The notes below the pieces were generated by a model that was given only the letters and a program-made list of their open reading frames with translations, had not been told where the DNA came from and did no database searches. Made by a program: the position numbers and the translations under genes. From DASSNR01 sp036278935 (lineage in GTDB: Bacteria > Gemmatimonadota > Gemmatimonadetes > Gemmatimonadales > Gemmatimonadaceae): DNA of 29,272 nucleotides. The stretch lies in assembly GCA_036278935.1 (NCBI GenBank), contig DASUKA010000073.1, positions 1 through 29,272 of the forward strand, in the 5' to 3' direction. Shown here in pieces: positions 18,899-26,730 of the stretch (positions are counted from its first letter, which is position 1; every line of letters starts with the position of its first letter).

Positions 18899-19696
18899 AT
18901 GGAGCGTGCTCCCGAAGCGAGCATCCACGCCGATCTGGAGGCGCTGAGCCACGCGGCCGCGGCGGCGATTGTGCAGGTGGCGGAGGACGCGGTTCGCGAG
19001 CGCGGATGGTTCGCACTCTCGCTCGCGGGTGGCTCCACCCCGCGCCGGCTGTATGAGCTGCTCGCCACGACGTACAGCGAGCGGATGCCGTGGGCGCGGA
19101 CGCATCTGTTCTTCGGCGATGAGCGCTGCGTGCCGCCGACGGATCCGGCGAGCAACTATCACATGGCGTTCGACGCGCTGCTGAACCGGGTGCCCATCGC
19201 GGAGAAGCAGGTGCATCGCATCCGCGGTGAAATTCCGCCGCTCGATGCCGCGCGGGAATACGGGCGGATGCTCAGGCGCTTTTTCGCAACCGGCGAGCGG
19301 GGCGCGGCAGAACCCCACGCGCCGGAGGACGTCACAACGTTCGACATCGCCCTCCTCGGTATCGGACCGGACGGCCACACGGCGTCGCTGTTTCCGGGCA
19401 GCCCTGTGCTCGATGAACGCGCGCACTGGGTGGTCGAGGTCGAAGCGCCGGCATACATCGCTCCCCCGCGCCAGCGCATCACACTCACGCTTCCGGTGCT
19501 CAACGGTGCGCGCGATGTCTTCCTGTTCGCCGCCGGCGAGGAAAAGACGCGCGTGGTGGCCGAGCTGCTCAGCGCAGAGGCGCGGCGCCCGTCACCGTAT
19601 CCCGCCGGCCGCGTGAGCGGAACCCGGCGCACGGTCTGGTGGCTCGATCGCGCGGCCGCGGGCGATATTGGGGGTGCAGAAGCCGAGTCGCGCTGA
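18899..19696 (+). CDS. pgl: 6-phosphogluconolactonase
   Basis: Hydrolyses 6-phosphogluconolactone to 6-phosphogluconate, linking zwf and gnd. 265 aa from ATG 18899, five bases after the zwf stop. Motifs: LSLAGGSTPRRLYE (about 41-53), HLFFGDERCVPPTDPASNY (69-87) and LLGIGPDGHTASLFPGSP (about 155), all typical of the Pgl/NagB-like fold. Last gene of the glucoamylase operon. C-terminus (after WWLD) is slightly extended and Ala-rich. It converges with the protein kinase gene 42 bp further on. Confidence 0.95.
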   Translation: MERAPEASIHADLEALSHAAAAAIVQVAEDAVRERGWFALSLAGGSTPRRLYELLATTYSERMPWARTHLFFGDERCVPPTDPASNYHMAFDALLNRVPIAEKQVHRIRGEIPPLDAAREYGRMLRRFFATGERGAAEPHAPEDVTTFDIALLGIGPDGHTASLFPGSPVLDERAHWVVEVEAPAYIAPPRQRITLTLPVLNGARDVFLFAAGEEKTRVVAELLSAEARRPSPYPAGRVSGTRRTVWWLDRAAAGDIGGAEAESR

Positions 19697-19708
19697 CGAG
19701 CCGCCGCC

Positions 19709-19748
19709 GCCGGCCGCGCTGAAGGGGCTTCGGTACCCTCAGGCCGGC
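19709..19748. terminator. Candidate bidirectional terminator hairpin between pgl and the kinase gene
   Basis: GCCGGC (19709-19714), CTGA (19719-19722) and GGG pair with CCC (19736-19738), TCAG (19739-19742) and GCCGGC (19743-19748), with bulges and a loop of about 8-9 nt. The right arm includes the TGA of the kinase gene. No T tract follows on either strand. The position between convergent genes supports a terminator role. Confidence 0.45.
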
Positions 19749-21637
19749 GTGCTGACGGGAAGCGGCGCGAGCGCCGGCGTGTGCGGGGCCGCGATTGTGG
19801 CGCGCGCCGCCTCGACCTCCGCGACCACACGCTCGACCGAGCCCAAGCCGCTTCGCAGGCGAAGCAGCTCCACGCGCAGCCCCTCGACGGCGGCCACCAC
19901 GGCGGTGCGCCGCTCCGACGCGGTCTGGCGCGCGATACGAAGATCGACCAGCAGTTGCTCGCGACGGTCGGCGATTGCCGCCGCGCGTCCGTCGCCGCCG
20001 GCGAGCGCCGTGGCCCCAGCGTCGGAGAGCGAGCGGTCCAACTCATGTTCACGCTGCTCGAGGGCGGTCAGCAACTTCTCGAGCTGTGCCGCAACGCCAC
20101 GCACATCGCGCAGCCGCTTGCGCTCCACGGGCGGGAGCGCCGAGAGGAGCGCGACGATGCTCGAGTCCCCGGCTGCCGCCGCAGCGGGCGCCGCCGTCCG
20201 CTGCGCGTTGCCCAGCCGCCATGCGGCAAGCCGGAACAGGCCGCGGCCGAGCGGGCCCATCCACAGGCGATTGATCCGCCGACGCAGTCGGCTCTCCTCG
20301 CTGGCGGCCATGCGACTGGTCAGGATTCCTAGAGGCGCAAGGATGACGCCAAGCACGATGAGCAACATTCCCGCGTTATGCGCTGACGATCGATGCGGCG
20401 TCATCTTCCGGAGGGTAACGCCGACACCGACCAGCGCACCGCCGCCCGCCACCAAAGGGATCCACATGCTGGGGGACACCGTGTTGCGGACGGGTTGTCG
20501 CTTCGCGAGTTCGTCGAGCTCCTGCTGCTCACGCAGGTCCTGCGCGAACAGAGCACGCACGTCGGCGTATGAGAAGCCTTGCTCGAGCAGGCTCCGGGCG
20601 CGCAACCAGATCTGCACGAACGACAGGCAGGCGATCGCAGCCCACATCATCGCCGCAACCGCCGCGGCGTCGTGGCGCAGGTCGGCGACCACGAGCATGG
20701 CCAGCGCGATGCTCCAGATCTGTACGAAGCTCATCGATGCGATGCGCTGGAAGTACCGCACCTGCGGGGCCACAGGCACGGTGTGCCCCTGCGCTCCCTG
20801 AATGGCCGCGACCAGCTCATCCCCGGAGGCGAAGCGCTGCTCAGGCTCCTTGGCCAGGCATCGGTCCACCGCCTGGGCGAGCTTGGGTGGTAGCCCCGGG
20901 CGTGCCTGGGATACGGGTGGCGCAGGCTTGGTCAGGTGCATGGCCAGAATGGACTGCACCGTGGGGCCGTCGAATGGGGTGGCGCCCGTGAGCGCGAAAT
21001 ACGCCACCACGCCCAGCGAGTACAGGTCGCTGCGTGCGTCCACCAGCTCACCCGCGGCCTGCTCTGGACTCATGAACTGCGGCGTGCCGAGGCTGGCGCC
21101 AACCGCCGTCATGGTGGAGTTCGCCACGCGCGCGATGCCGAAGTCGGTGATGAACGCGCGGCCCGTCGCCCGCTCGATGAGGATGTTGTCCGGCTTCACA
21201 TCGCGATGGACGATGCCGCGCCCGTGCGCGTATGCCAATGCCCACCCCGCATCCTGGAGCACCCGCGCGACTTCGCTCGCCGGCAGCGGACCCAGGCGCC
21301 GCACGTGCTCTGTGAGCGTCTCTCCGTCCACGTACCCCATGGCATAGAACACGAGGTCCTGGTGTTCCTCGACGCTATGGATCGGCACGATGTTGGGGTG
21401 GGAGAGGCTGGCGGCCGTGCGGATCTCGCGCAGGAAGCGCGCGCGCAGCTCGGGCTGTGCGGCGAGCGCCGGCGGCAGCAGTTTGATCGCAACCGGGCGC
21501 TCGAGTGCGAGGTCGCACGCCAGATAGACGATGCCCATTCCGCCGCGGCCGAGCTCCCGCTCCACCACATAGCGGCCGGCGAGCGCCTCTTGCAGGCCGA
21601 CCAGCTCCCCGAGATGTGCAGCGCTCACGTCGGTCAT
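19739..21637 (-). CDS. Serine/threonine protein kinase (PknB-like) with membrane segments and C-terminal coiled coil
   Basis: 632 aa from ATG 21637, preceded by GGAAGGGG on the minus strand. Complete Hanks-type kinase domain: glycine loop GRGGMG (30-35), Lys52 (VAIK), HRDVKPDN (144-151), DFG (165-167), SPEQ in place of APE (190-193), DLYSLGV. Activation loop has several Thr/Ser for autophosphorylation. After the kinase domain come four hydrophobic segments (about 304-319, 324-345, 391-409, 423-440), then an Arg-rich linker and a long Leu/Glu/Arg-rich, probably coiled-coil tail (about 490-610). There are no PASTA, TPR or WD40 repeats. It stands alone between two plus-strand operons, so neither substrate nor stimulus can be read from context. 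Confidence 0.95.
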   Translation of the reverse strand: MTDVSAAHLGELVGLQEALAGRYVVERELGRGGMGIVYLACDLALERPVAIKLLPPALAAQPELRARFLREIRTAASLSHPNIVPIHSVEEHQDLVFYAMGYVDGETLTEHVRRLGPLPASEVARVLQDAGWALAYAHGRGIVHRDVKPDNILIERATGRAFITDFGIARVANSTMTAVGASLGTPQFMSPEQAAGELVDARSDLYSLGVVAYFALTGATPFDGPTVQSILAMHLTKPAPPVSQARPGLPPKLAQAVDRCLAKEPEQRFASGDELVAAIQGAQGHTVPVAPQVRYFQRIASMSFVQIWSIALAMLVVADLRHDAAAVAAMMWAAIACLSFVQIWLRARSLLEQGFSYADVRALFAQDLREQQELDELAKRQPVRNTVSPSMWIPLVAGGGALVGVGVTLRKMTPHRSSAHNAGMLLIVLGVILAPLGILTSRMAASEESRLRRRINRLWMGPLGRGLFRLAAWRLGNAQRTAAPAAAAAGDSSIVALLSALPPVERKRLRDVRGVAAQLEKLLTALEQREHELDRSLSDAGATALAGGDGRAAAIADRREQLLVDLRIARQTASERRTAVVAAVEGLRVELLRLRSGLGSVERVVAEVEAARATIAAPHTPALAPLPVSTPA

Positions 21638-21868
21638 TGCTCATCCCCTTCCGGCGCGCAGAGGAACCTCATCGGCGCGCAGCGCGGCCGGCCGTCGCGC
21701 CCGTGCCATCATGCTGCTGCCGCTCCCGCAGGACGCGAGATACTCACACCCGGAACGCGGCGTGTCAAACGCGTCCACGTTGTTTCGCCGCTCCCCGACA
21801 GATAACTTTGTCGAACAGCGCGCCGCCATCCGAGGGGCGCGAGCGACTCTCTGACGCTTTCACCAGCC
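21638..21868. other. Divergent kinase/thiolase intergenic region
   Basis: 231 bp between divergent starts. On the minus strand a perfect TTGACA lies at 21763-21768, but no good -10 hexamer is found at 16-18 nt spacing (TATCTC is 20 nt away), so a kinase promoter is only possible. The plus-strand element is listed separately. No repeat copy is present here, unlike the gaps further right. Confidence 0.4.
21780..21810 (+). promoter_or_regulatory. Candidate thiolase promoter with TTG / TAACTTTG spacing of 20
   Basis: TTG (21780-21782) and TAACTTTG (21803-21810) are 20 nt apart. This fits the Bacteroidota-type -33 TTG and -7 TAnnTTTG promoter rather than sigma-70. The predicted transcription start would be about 50 nt before the thiolase ATG. 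Use of this promoter class in this organism is an inference. Confidence 0.4.
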
Positions 21869-23089
21869 ATGCCCGATCCATCGCGAACACCTGTTATCGC
21901 CGCCGCCGCCCGCACCCCTGTGGGGAAGTTTCTCGGCGCGCTGTCGTCGCTCTCCGCGCCCGATCTGGGCGCCATCTCAATCCGCGCCGCGCTGGATCGT
22001 TCCGGCGTCCCCAAAGAGGATGTGGATGAGGTCATCATGGGGAACGTCGTGCAAGGCGGGGTGGGGCAGGCGCCCGCGCGCCAGGCGGCCATCAAGAGCG
22101 GCGTGCCGGCCACCGTGCCCGCCCTCACGATCAACAAGGTGTGCGGCTCCGGGCTCAAGGCCGTGATGCTGGCCGCGCAGGCCATCAAGGCCGGTGACGA
22201 GCAGGTGATCGTCGCGGGTGGACAGGAGTCGATGTCCAACGCCCCGTACTACAACTACGGCATGCGGAGCGGCGTGAAGTTCGGCGACCAGACGCTGGTG
22301 GATGGGCTCATCAAAGATGGGCTCTGGTGCTCCTTCTGCGATGTCCACATGGGCGGTCACGCCGAATACACGGCACGCAAGGCCGGCATCACACGCGAGA
22401 TGCAGGATGCCTTCGCGCTCGAATCGCATCGCAAGGCGGTGGCCGCGATCGATGCGGGCCGCTTCAAGGATGAAATCGTCCCCGTGAAGATCAGCGGCCG
22501 CAAGGGGACCACCACCGTGGACACCGATGAAGGACCGCGTCGGGACACGTCCATGGAACAACTGGCCAAGCTGCGCCCCGCGTTTCCGAAGGATGCGCCG
22601 AAGGACATGAAGCCCGAGGAACTCTCCGTGACCGCAGGCAACGCGCCGGGGCTCAACGACGGAGGCTCGGCGGTGATGGTGGTATCCGAGGAATACGCGC
22701 GTGCACACGGGCTGCACATCATGGCGCGCATTACCGGCTATGCGTCCGGCGGCACGGAACCGGAGGAACTCTTCTTCGCGCCCATCGTCGCCGTGCGGAA
22801 GCTGATGAAGCAGAGCGGTACCGAGATCGGCGACTACGATCTGATCGAGGCGAACGAAGCGTTCGCCGTGCAGGCGCTGGCCGACGGCAACGCCCTCGGC
22901 TGGGACTGGGGCCGCGTGAACGTGAACGGCGGCGCCGTGGCCCTCGGTCACCCGATCGGCGCGAGCGGCGCACGTATCCTCACAACCTTGCTCTACGCCA
23001 TGCGGGACCGTGATGCGAAGACCGGACTGGCGACACTGTGCCTTGGCGGCGGCAACGCCGTCGCCCTCAGCGTGGAGCGCGTGGACTGA
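21869..23089 (+). CDS. Acetyl-CoA C-acyltransferase (thiolase)
   Basis: Thiolase that either condenses two acetyl-CoA or cleaves 3-ketoacyl-CoA. 406 aa from ATG 21869. Catalytic residues are all visible: nucleophile C92 in NKVCGSGLKAV, H361 in GHPIGASGAR, and C391 in LCLGGGNAVAL. NEAFAV and the pantetheine-loop region with HMGGHAEYTARK support the biosynthetic/acetoacetyl-CoA thiolase type. First gene of a run with bioY, a CPBP protease gene and a 3-hydroxyacyl-CoA dehydrogenase; its TGA shares one base with the bioY ATG. Together with the dehydrogenases downstream it could form or degrade short acyl-CoAs (C4). The direction cannot be told from sequence. Confidence 0.95.
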   Translation: MPDPSRTPVIAAAARTPVGKFLGALSSLSAPDLGAISIRAALDRSGVPKEDVDEVIMGNVVQGGVGQAPARQAAIKSGVPATVPALTINKVCGSGLKAVMLAAQAIKAGDEQVIVAGGQESMSNAPYYNYGMRSGVKFGDQTLVDGLIKDGLWCSFCDVHMGGHAEYTARKAGITREMQDAFALESHRKAVAAIDAGRFKDEIVPVKISGRKGTTTVDTDEGPRRDTSMEQLAKLRPAFPKDAPKDMKPEELSVTAGNAPGLNDGGSAVMVVSEEYARAHGLHIMARITGYASGGTEPEELFFAPIVAVRKLMKQSGTEIGDYDLIEANEAFAVQALADGNALGWDWGRVNVNGGAVALGHPIGASGARILTTLLYAMRDRDAKTGLATLCLGGGNAVALSVERVD

Positions 23090-23646
23090 TGACCAGCACC
23101 CCGTATTCCCTCGTTCGTTCGCGCGATCGTCGCACCACAGTCGTCGGCGTCGTCGGTTTTGCCGTGGCGCTCGCGCTCGCCTCGCATGTCGCGATTCCCA
23201 TCCCGGGAACGCAGGTCCCGATGACCTTGCAGCCGCTGGCCGTGGTGCTCGCCGGCCTCTGGCTCGGGCCAACGGCCGGCGCGGCGAGCATGGTGCTGTA
23301 TGTGCTGGCGGGCGCGGCAGGGCTTCCCGTCTTCGCGCCGATGGGCGCGCCCGGAGTGGCGCGTCTTCTGGGTCCCACCGGGGGCTACATTCTCGCGTAT
23401 CCGGTAGCCGCATACGCGGCGGGCTGGGTCGCGGCGCGCGGTCAGGGGTATCTGTTGCGCGTGCTGGCGGCCGTGCTCGGTATGGCGGTGATCTACACAG
23501 GCGGGCTCGCACAACTCACCGTGCTCACTGGAAGTCTTGAACGCGCAGCGATCCTGGGCCTTGTTCCATTCGTCCTCATGGATTTTGTGAAAGCCTTCCT
23601 TGCCGGACTGCTCTCGCCCAGACGGTCCGAACGCGCGCCGGAGTGA
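23089..23646 (+). CDS. bioY: BioY-type biotin transporter (ECF S component)
   Basis: Substrate-binding membrane subunit for biotin uptake. 185 aa from ATG 23089, overlapping the thiolase stop by one base (TGATG). About six hydrophobic segments; typical blocks are ALALASHVAIPIPGTQVPMTLQPLAV, VLYVLAGAAGLPVFAP and GPTGGYILAYPVAAYAAGW, the last being the most diagnostic BioY motif. No EcfA ATPase or EcfT genes lie in the window, so it either works alone, as reported for some BioY proteins, or shares an ECF module encoded elsewhere. A biotin link with acyl-CoA genes makes sense through biotin-dependent carboxylases (inference). Confidence 0.95.
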   Translation: MTSTPYSLVRSRDRRTTVVGVVGFAVALALASHVAIPIPGTQVPMTLQPLAVVLAGLWLGPTAGAASMVLYVLAGAAGLPVFAPMGAPGVARLLGPTGGYILAYPVAAYAAGWVAARGQGYLLRVLAAVLGMAVIYTGGLAQLTVLTGSLERAAILGLVPFVLMDFVKAFLAGLLSPRRSERAPE

Positions 23647-24569
23647 CGGCGCGCGATTTTTTTGCTGCGCCGGATCGGCTGCTGCGCCTCCCGTGGCGGC
23701 TGTTGGTCTTTGCGCTCATCACGCTCGTGGCGGTGATCGTGGCGGGCGCGGTTGGCTTCGCGCTGCTGCCTGGTGGAATTCGCGGCGCCGTGCAGAGCGG
23801 GCGGCGACTGGAGGTGCTGCTGCTCATCTCGCTGGCCATGGTCATCGGGTTTCTCATTGCGCACTGGGTCATGCTGCGATGGATTGATCATCAGCCCTGG
23901 TCCTACGTGGGCCTGGGCCATCGCCAGGCATCGCCCATATCGCTTGGCACGGGCATTCTGCTCGGGGCGCTTGCCATCGGGGTGCCCTCGCTCCTCCTCG
24001 TCTCGCTCGGCTGGCTCCACCTGCGCCCCGCACGTTCGGGTGACTGGCTGGCCTTCGCGCTGCGCGTGTCGGTGGTGCTCCTGCCGGCGGCGCTGTACGA
24101 GGAGCTGATGGTGCGTGGATATCTCTTCGCGTTGCTCCGTGACACCTGGGGCTGGCAGGGTGCCCTTGTGGTGACGAGCATCATCTTCGGGCTGCTCCAC
24201 CTGGGAAATCCCGGCGCGGGGCCTGAGTCCATCGTGGCGGTGATGCTCGCGGGCTTTTTCCTCGGCGGCGTGCTTCTGGTCACCGGCAGTCTGTATGCCT
24301 CGTGGATGGCGCACTTTGCCTGGAACTGTGTGATGGCCGCGTTACTTCATACCTCGGTGAGTGGACTCCCATTTCGTGCCCCTGACTACCGCATCGTGGA
24401 TGCCGGCCCCGACTGGATCACCGGTGGGCGCTGGGGGCCGGAGGGCGGTGCCGGCGCCATTGTGGGGATGCTGGTCGCCCTGATCTTTCTGGCGTTGCGC
24501 TGGCGGCGGCGCGCCGAGCACACGAATGCGCCAGCGCTCACTTCGCCTATGGACGAGATACATGCCTGA
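23643..24569 (+). CDS. CPBP family intramembrane glutamic endopeptidase (ABI/CAAX-like)
   Basis: 308-aa polytopic membrane protein from GTG 23643, overlapping the bioY stop (GTGA). Hydrophobic segments lie at about 18-42, 57-78, 100-123, 135-152, 172-187, 197-213 and 262-278. The three ABI/CPBP motifs are intact: E153-E154-xxx-R158 (YEELMVRGY), FGLLH with H186, and H224-FAW-N228. The protease active site therefore looks complete. Homologues process prenylated proteins in eukaryotes and act in bacteriocin immunity or signalling in bacteria, but most have no known substrate. It lies inside an acyl-CoA metabolism operon and overlaps the next gene by 8 bp. A role in that pathway is not evident. 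Confidence 0.93.
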   Translation: MTARDFFAAPDRLLRLPWRLLVFALITLVAVIVAGAVGFALLPGGIRGAVQSGRRLEVLLLISLAMVIGFLIAHWVMLRWIDHQPWSYVGLGHRQASPISLGTGILLGALAIGVPSLLLVSLGWLHLRPARSGDWLAFALRVSVVLLPAALYEELMVRGYLFALLRDTWGWQGALVVTSIIFGLLHLGNPGAGPESIVAVMLAGFFLGGVLLVTGSLYASWMAHFAWNCVMAALLHTSVSGLPFRAPDYRIVDAGPDWITGGRWGPEGGAGAIVGMLVALIFLALRWRRRAEHTNAPALTSPMDEIHA

Positions 24570-25410
24570 ACGGATTGCAGTGGTTGGAGCCGGTCAGATG
24601 GGAAGCGGCATCGCGCACGTATTCGCGGCATCCGGACACCCCGTCACGCTCATGGACGTCTCCGCTGAGACGCTGGCCAGGGGGAGAGCGGCCATTGAGA
24701 AGAATCTCGGGCGGCAGGTGAAGAAGGGGACGATCGATGCCGCGGCGAGTGAGGCCGCGCTCTCACGTATCACGCTCGAGGAATCGCTCGACGGCGTGCG
24801 CAACGCCGACCTCGTAGTGGAAGCGGCAACCGAGAACACCGAGCTGAAGTTCCGCATCTTCCGCGACCTCGACCATCTGGCGCCGCGGCAGGCGATCCTC
24901 GCCTCCAATACGAGCTCCATCTCGATTACGGAGATCGCCGCCCAGACCACGCGGCCAGCACAGGTCATCGGCATGCACTTCATGAACCCCGTGCCGGTGA
25001 TGCAGCTGGTGGAGATCATCCGCGGGCTCGCGACCTCCGAGGAGACCACGGCCACCGTGGTCGCGCTGGCCAGCGCACTCGGGAAGACGCCGGTCGAGGT
25101 GAACGACTACCCGGGCTTCGTCTCCAATCGGGTGCTCATGCCGATGATCAACGAGGCCGTCTACTGCTTGATGGAAGGCGTCGGAACGGCGGAGGCAATC
25201 GACACCGTGATGAAGCTGGGGATGAACCATCCGATGGGACCGCTGGCGCTAGCCGACCTGATTGGGCTGGACACCTGCGTGTCCATCCTCGACGTTCTGC
25301 ACTGCGGTCTTGGCGATCCCAAGTATCGTCCGTGCCCGCTTCTCAAGAAGCACGTCGCCGCGGGCTGGTTGGGACGGAAGAGCGGGAGGGGGTTCTATGT
25401 CTATGAGTGA
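24562..25410 (+). CDS. 3-hydroxybutyryl-CoA (3-hydroxyacyl-CoA) dehydrogenase
   Basis: Interconverts 3-hydroxyacyl-CoA and 3-ketoacyl-CoA with NAD(P). 282 aa from ATG 24562, the usual size of the stand-alone enzyme. Dinucleotide motif VVGAGQMGSGIAHV (GxGxMG, 9-14) with an acidic MD at the end of strand 2, favouring NAD+. Catalytic set: Ser118 region (SNTSSISITE), H139 in GMHFMNPVPVMQLVE, E151 and N189 in GFVSNR. C-terminal dimer domain ends LGRKSGRGFYVYE, the standard family ending. Its stop codon lies within repeat copy B, whose 8-nt tract begins there. It overlaps the CPBP gene by 8 bp. Known family names include hbd/paaH/mmgB; I cannot choose one. Confidence 0.96.
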   Translation: MPERIAVVGAGQMGSGIAHVFAASGHPVTLMDVSAETLARGRAAIEKNLGRQVKKGTIDAAASEAALSRITLEESLDGVRNADLVVEAATENTELKFRIFRDLDHLAPRQAILASNTSSISITEIAAQTTRPAQVIGMHFMNPVPVMQLVEIIRGLATSEETTATVVALASALGKTPVEVNDYPGFVSNRVLMPMINEAVYCLMEGVGTAEAIDTVMKLGMNHPMGPLALADLIGLDTCVSILDVLHCGLGDPKYRPCPLLKKHVAAGWLGRKSGRGFYVYE

Positions 25411-25565
25411 GTCAGTGAGCCAGTGGGTCAGTCGGTCAGGAGCGGACGGGTGTAAGGCAGTAGGGTGTGGGGTACGCGCGCCCTCTACTCCGTACGCCAA
25501 CGCCGTTCCCCTCCACGCGACACCCTGCTCCCTACTTCCTGTCTTCTGACCCACTGACTCACTGC
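25405..25565. repeat. Repeat copy B: mosaic inverted repeat filling the hbd/acd gap
   Basis: Left arm: four 8-nt units of GTGAGTCA type (25407-25438), then a 7-nt periodic G-rich tract (25448-25475). Right arm in mirror order: a 7-nt periodic C-rich tract (25523-25546), then two TGACYCAC units (25547-25562). The centre (about 25480-25520) has GCCGTTCCCCTCCAC, matching the reverse complement of a left-arm segment of copy D and related to copy C. It lacks the TGTCATTCC hairpin core of C and D. The first unit includes the hbd stop codon and the last ends four bases before the acd ATG. Confidence 0.8.
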
Positions 25566-25566
25566 T

Positions 25567-26730
25567 ATGTCCTGGGCGCTCATTCCTCTTACCGAAGAGC
25601 AACGCGAGATCCAGCATCTCGCGCGCGAGTTCGCGCAGCAGCAGATCGCACCGCACTCCGAAGCATGGGACCGCGACGCGATTTTCGACCGCGGCATCAT
25701 CGCGCAACTCGGCGAACTGGGCTTCCTCGGGATGATGATCCCCGAAGCGTACGAGGGGCTCGGGCTCGACTCGCGCACATACCTGGTGGCGCTCGAGGAG
25801 ATCGCGGCGGTGGATGCATCGGTCGCCGTCGCCATGAGTGTCCACAACTCACTTCCCACGCAGATGCTGCTGCTGTGGGGCAGCGACGAGCAGAAGGAGC
25901 ACTACCTCAAGCCGATGGCGCGCGGCGAGTGGCTTGGCGCGTTCGCGCTGACCGAGCCGGAGGCCGGCTCCGATGCGGCATCGCTGCGTACGCAGGCGGA
26001 GCGGGACGGTGACTGCTGGGTGCTGAACGGGACGAAGGCTTGGGTGTCCAGCGGCAACCATGCGGACGTGCTCCTGGTCATGGCGCGCACCGACACCCCG
26101 ATCGAGCGTCGCGGCGCGCGCGGAATCAGCTCCTTCATCGTCACGCCCGACATGCCGGGGTTTCACGTGGGGAAGAAGGAAGACAAGATGGGGCTCCGCG
26201 CGTCCCCCACGGTGCAGCTCGTCTTCGAGAACCTGCGTGTACCTGCCCACAACCTGCTCGGACAGGAAGGGCAGGGGTTCGTCTACGCCATGCAGTCGCT
26301 GGACCACGGACGGCTCGGCATCGCCGCGCAGTCCATCGGCATCGCGCGCGCCGCACTGGAACACTCGGTGCGCTATGCGGCGGAGCGTCGGCAGTTCGGG
26401 AAGCCCATCAAGGAGTTCGAGGCCATCCAGTTCAAGCTGGCCGACATGGCGACCCGCATTACGGCGGCCCGCTCACTGCTCTACTCGGCGGCGGCCGCCA
26501 AGGATCGCGGCGAACCGATCACGCAGTTCAGCGCGATGAGCAAGTTGCTCGCGAGTGAGACGGCGATGTGGGTCACCACGCAAGCCGTTCAGATCTTCGG
26601 GGGCTACGGGTACGTCAAGGATTATCCCGTCGAGCGCCTCTTTCGTGATGCCAAGGTGACCGAGATCTACGAGGGCACGTCGGAGATTCAACGCATCGTC
26701 ATCGCGCGGGAGTTGTATGCGAACAGCTAG
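25567..26730 (+). CDS. Acyl-CoA dehydrogenase, short-chain (butyryl-CoA) type
   Basis: FAD enzyme that introduces the alpha-beta double bond into acyl-CoA, passing electrons to ETF. 387 aa from ATG 25567, typical length. FAD/substrate motif AFALTEPEAGSDAASLRT; NGTKAWVSSG; RRQFGKPIKEFEAIQFKLADM; QIFGGYGYVKDYPVERLFRDAK; catalytic base E369 in TEIYEGTSEIQR. A catalytic Glu in this position is that of short/medium-chain enzymes and differs from isovaleryl-CoA dehydrogenase. The start follows repeat copy B by four bases and has no Shine-Dalgarno sequence. Its TAG stop merges into repeat copy C. With hbd and thiolase it completes most of a short-chain beta-oxidation set; no enoyl-CoA hydratase is in the window. 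Confidence 0.95.
   Translation: MSWALIPLTEEQREIQHLAREFAQQQIAPHSEAWDRDAIFDRGIIAQLGELGFLGMMIPEAYEGLGLDSRTYLVALEEIAAVDASVAVAMSVHNSLPTQMLLLWGSDEQKEHYLKPMARGEWLGAFALTEPEAGSDAASLRTQAERDGDCWVLNGTKAWVSSGNHADVLLVMARTDTPIERRGARGISSFIVTPDMPGFHVGKKEDKMGLRASPTVQLVFENLRVPAHNLLGQEGQGFVYAMQSLDHGRLGIAAQSIGIARAALEHSVRYAAERRQFGKPIKEFEAIQFKLADMATRITAARSLLYSAAAAKDRGEPITQFSAMSKLLASETAMWVTTQAVQIFGGYGYVKDYPVERLFRDAKVTEIYEGTSEIQRIVIARELYANS

Noticed and set aside
21977..23512. Minus-strand open frame of ~511 codons opposite thiolase and bioY
   Set aside because: Shadow of two well-supported genes; no motifs.
25407..25562. CRISPR array suggested by regularly repeated short units
   Set aside because: Units are 7-8 nt with no spacers and are arranged as mirror-image arms; no cas genes are present.
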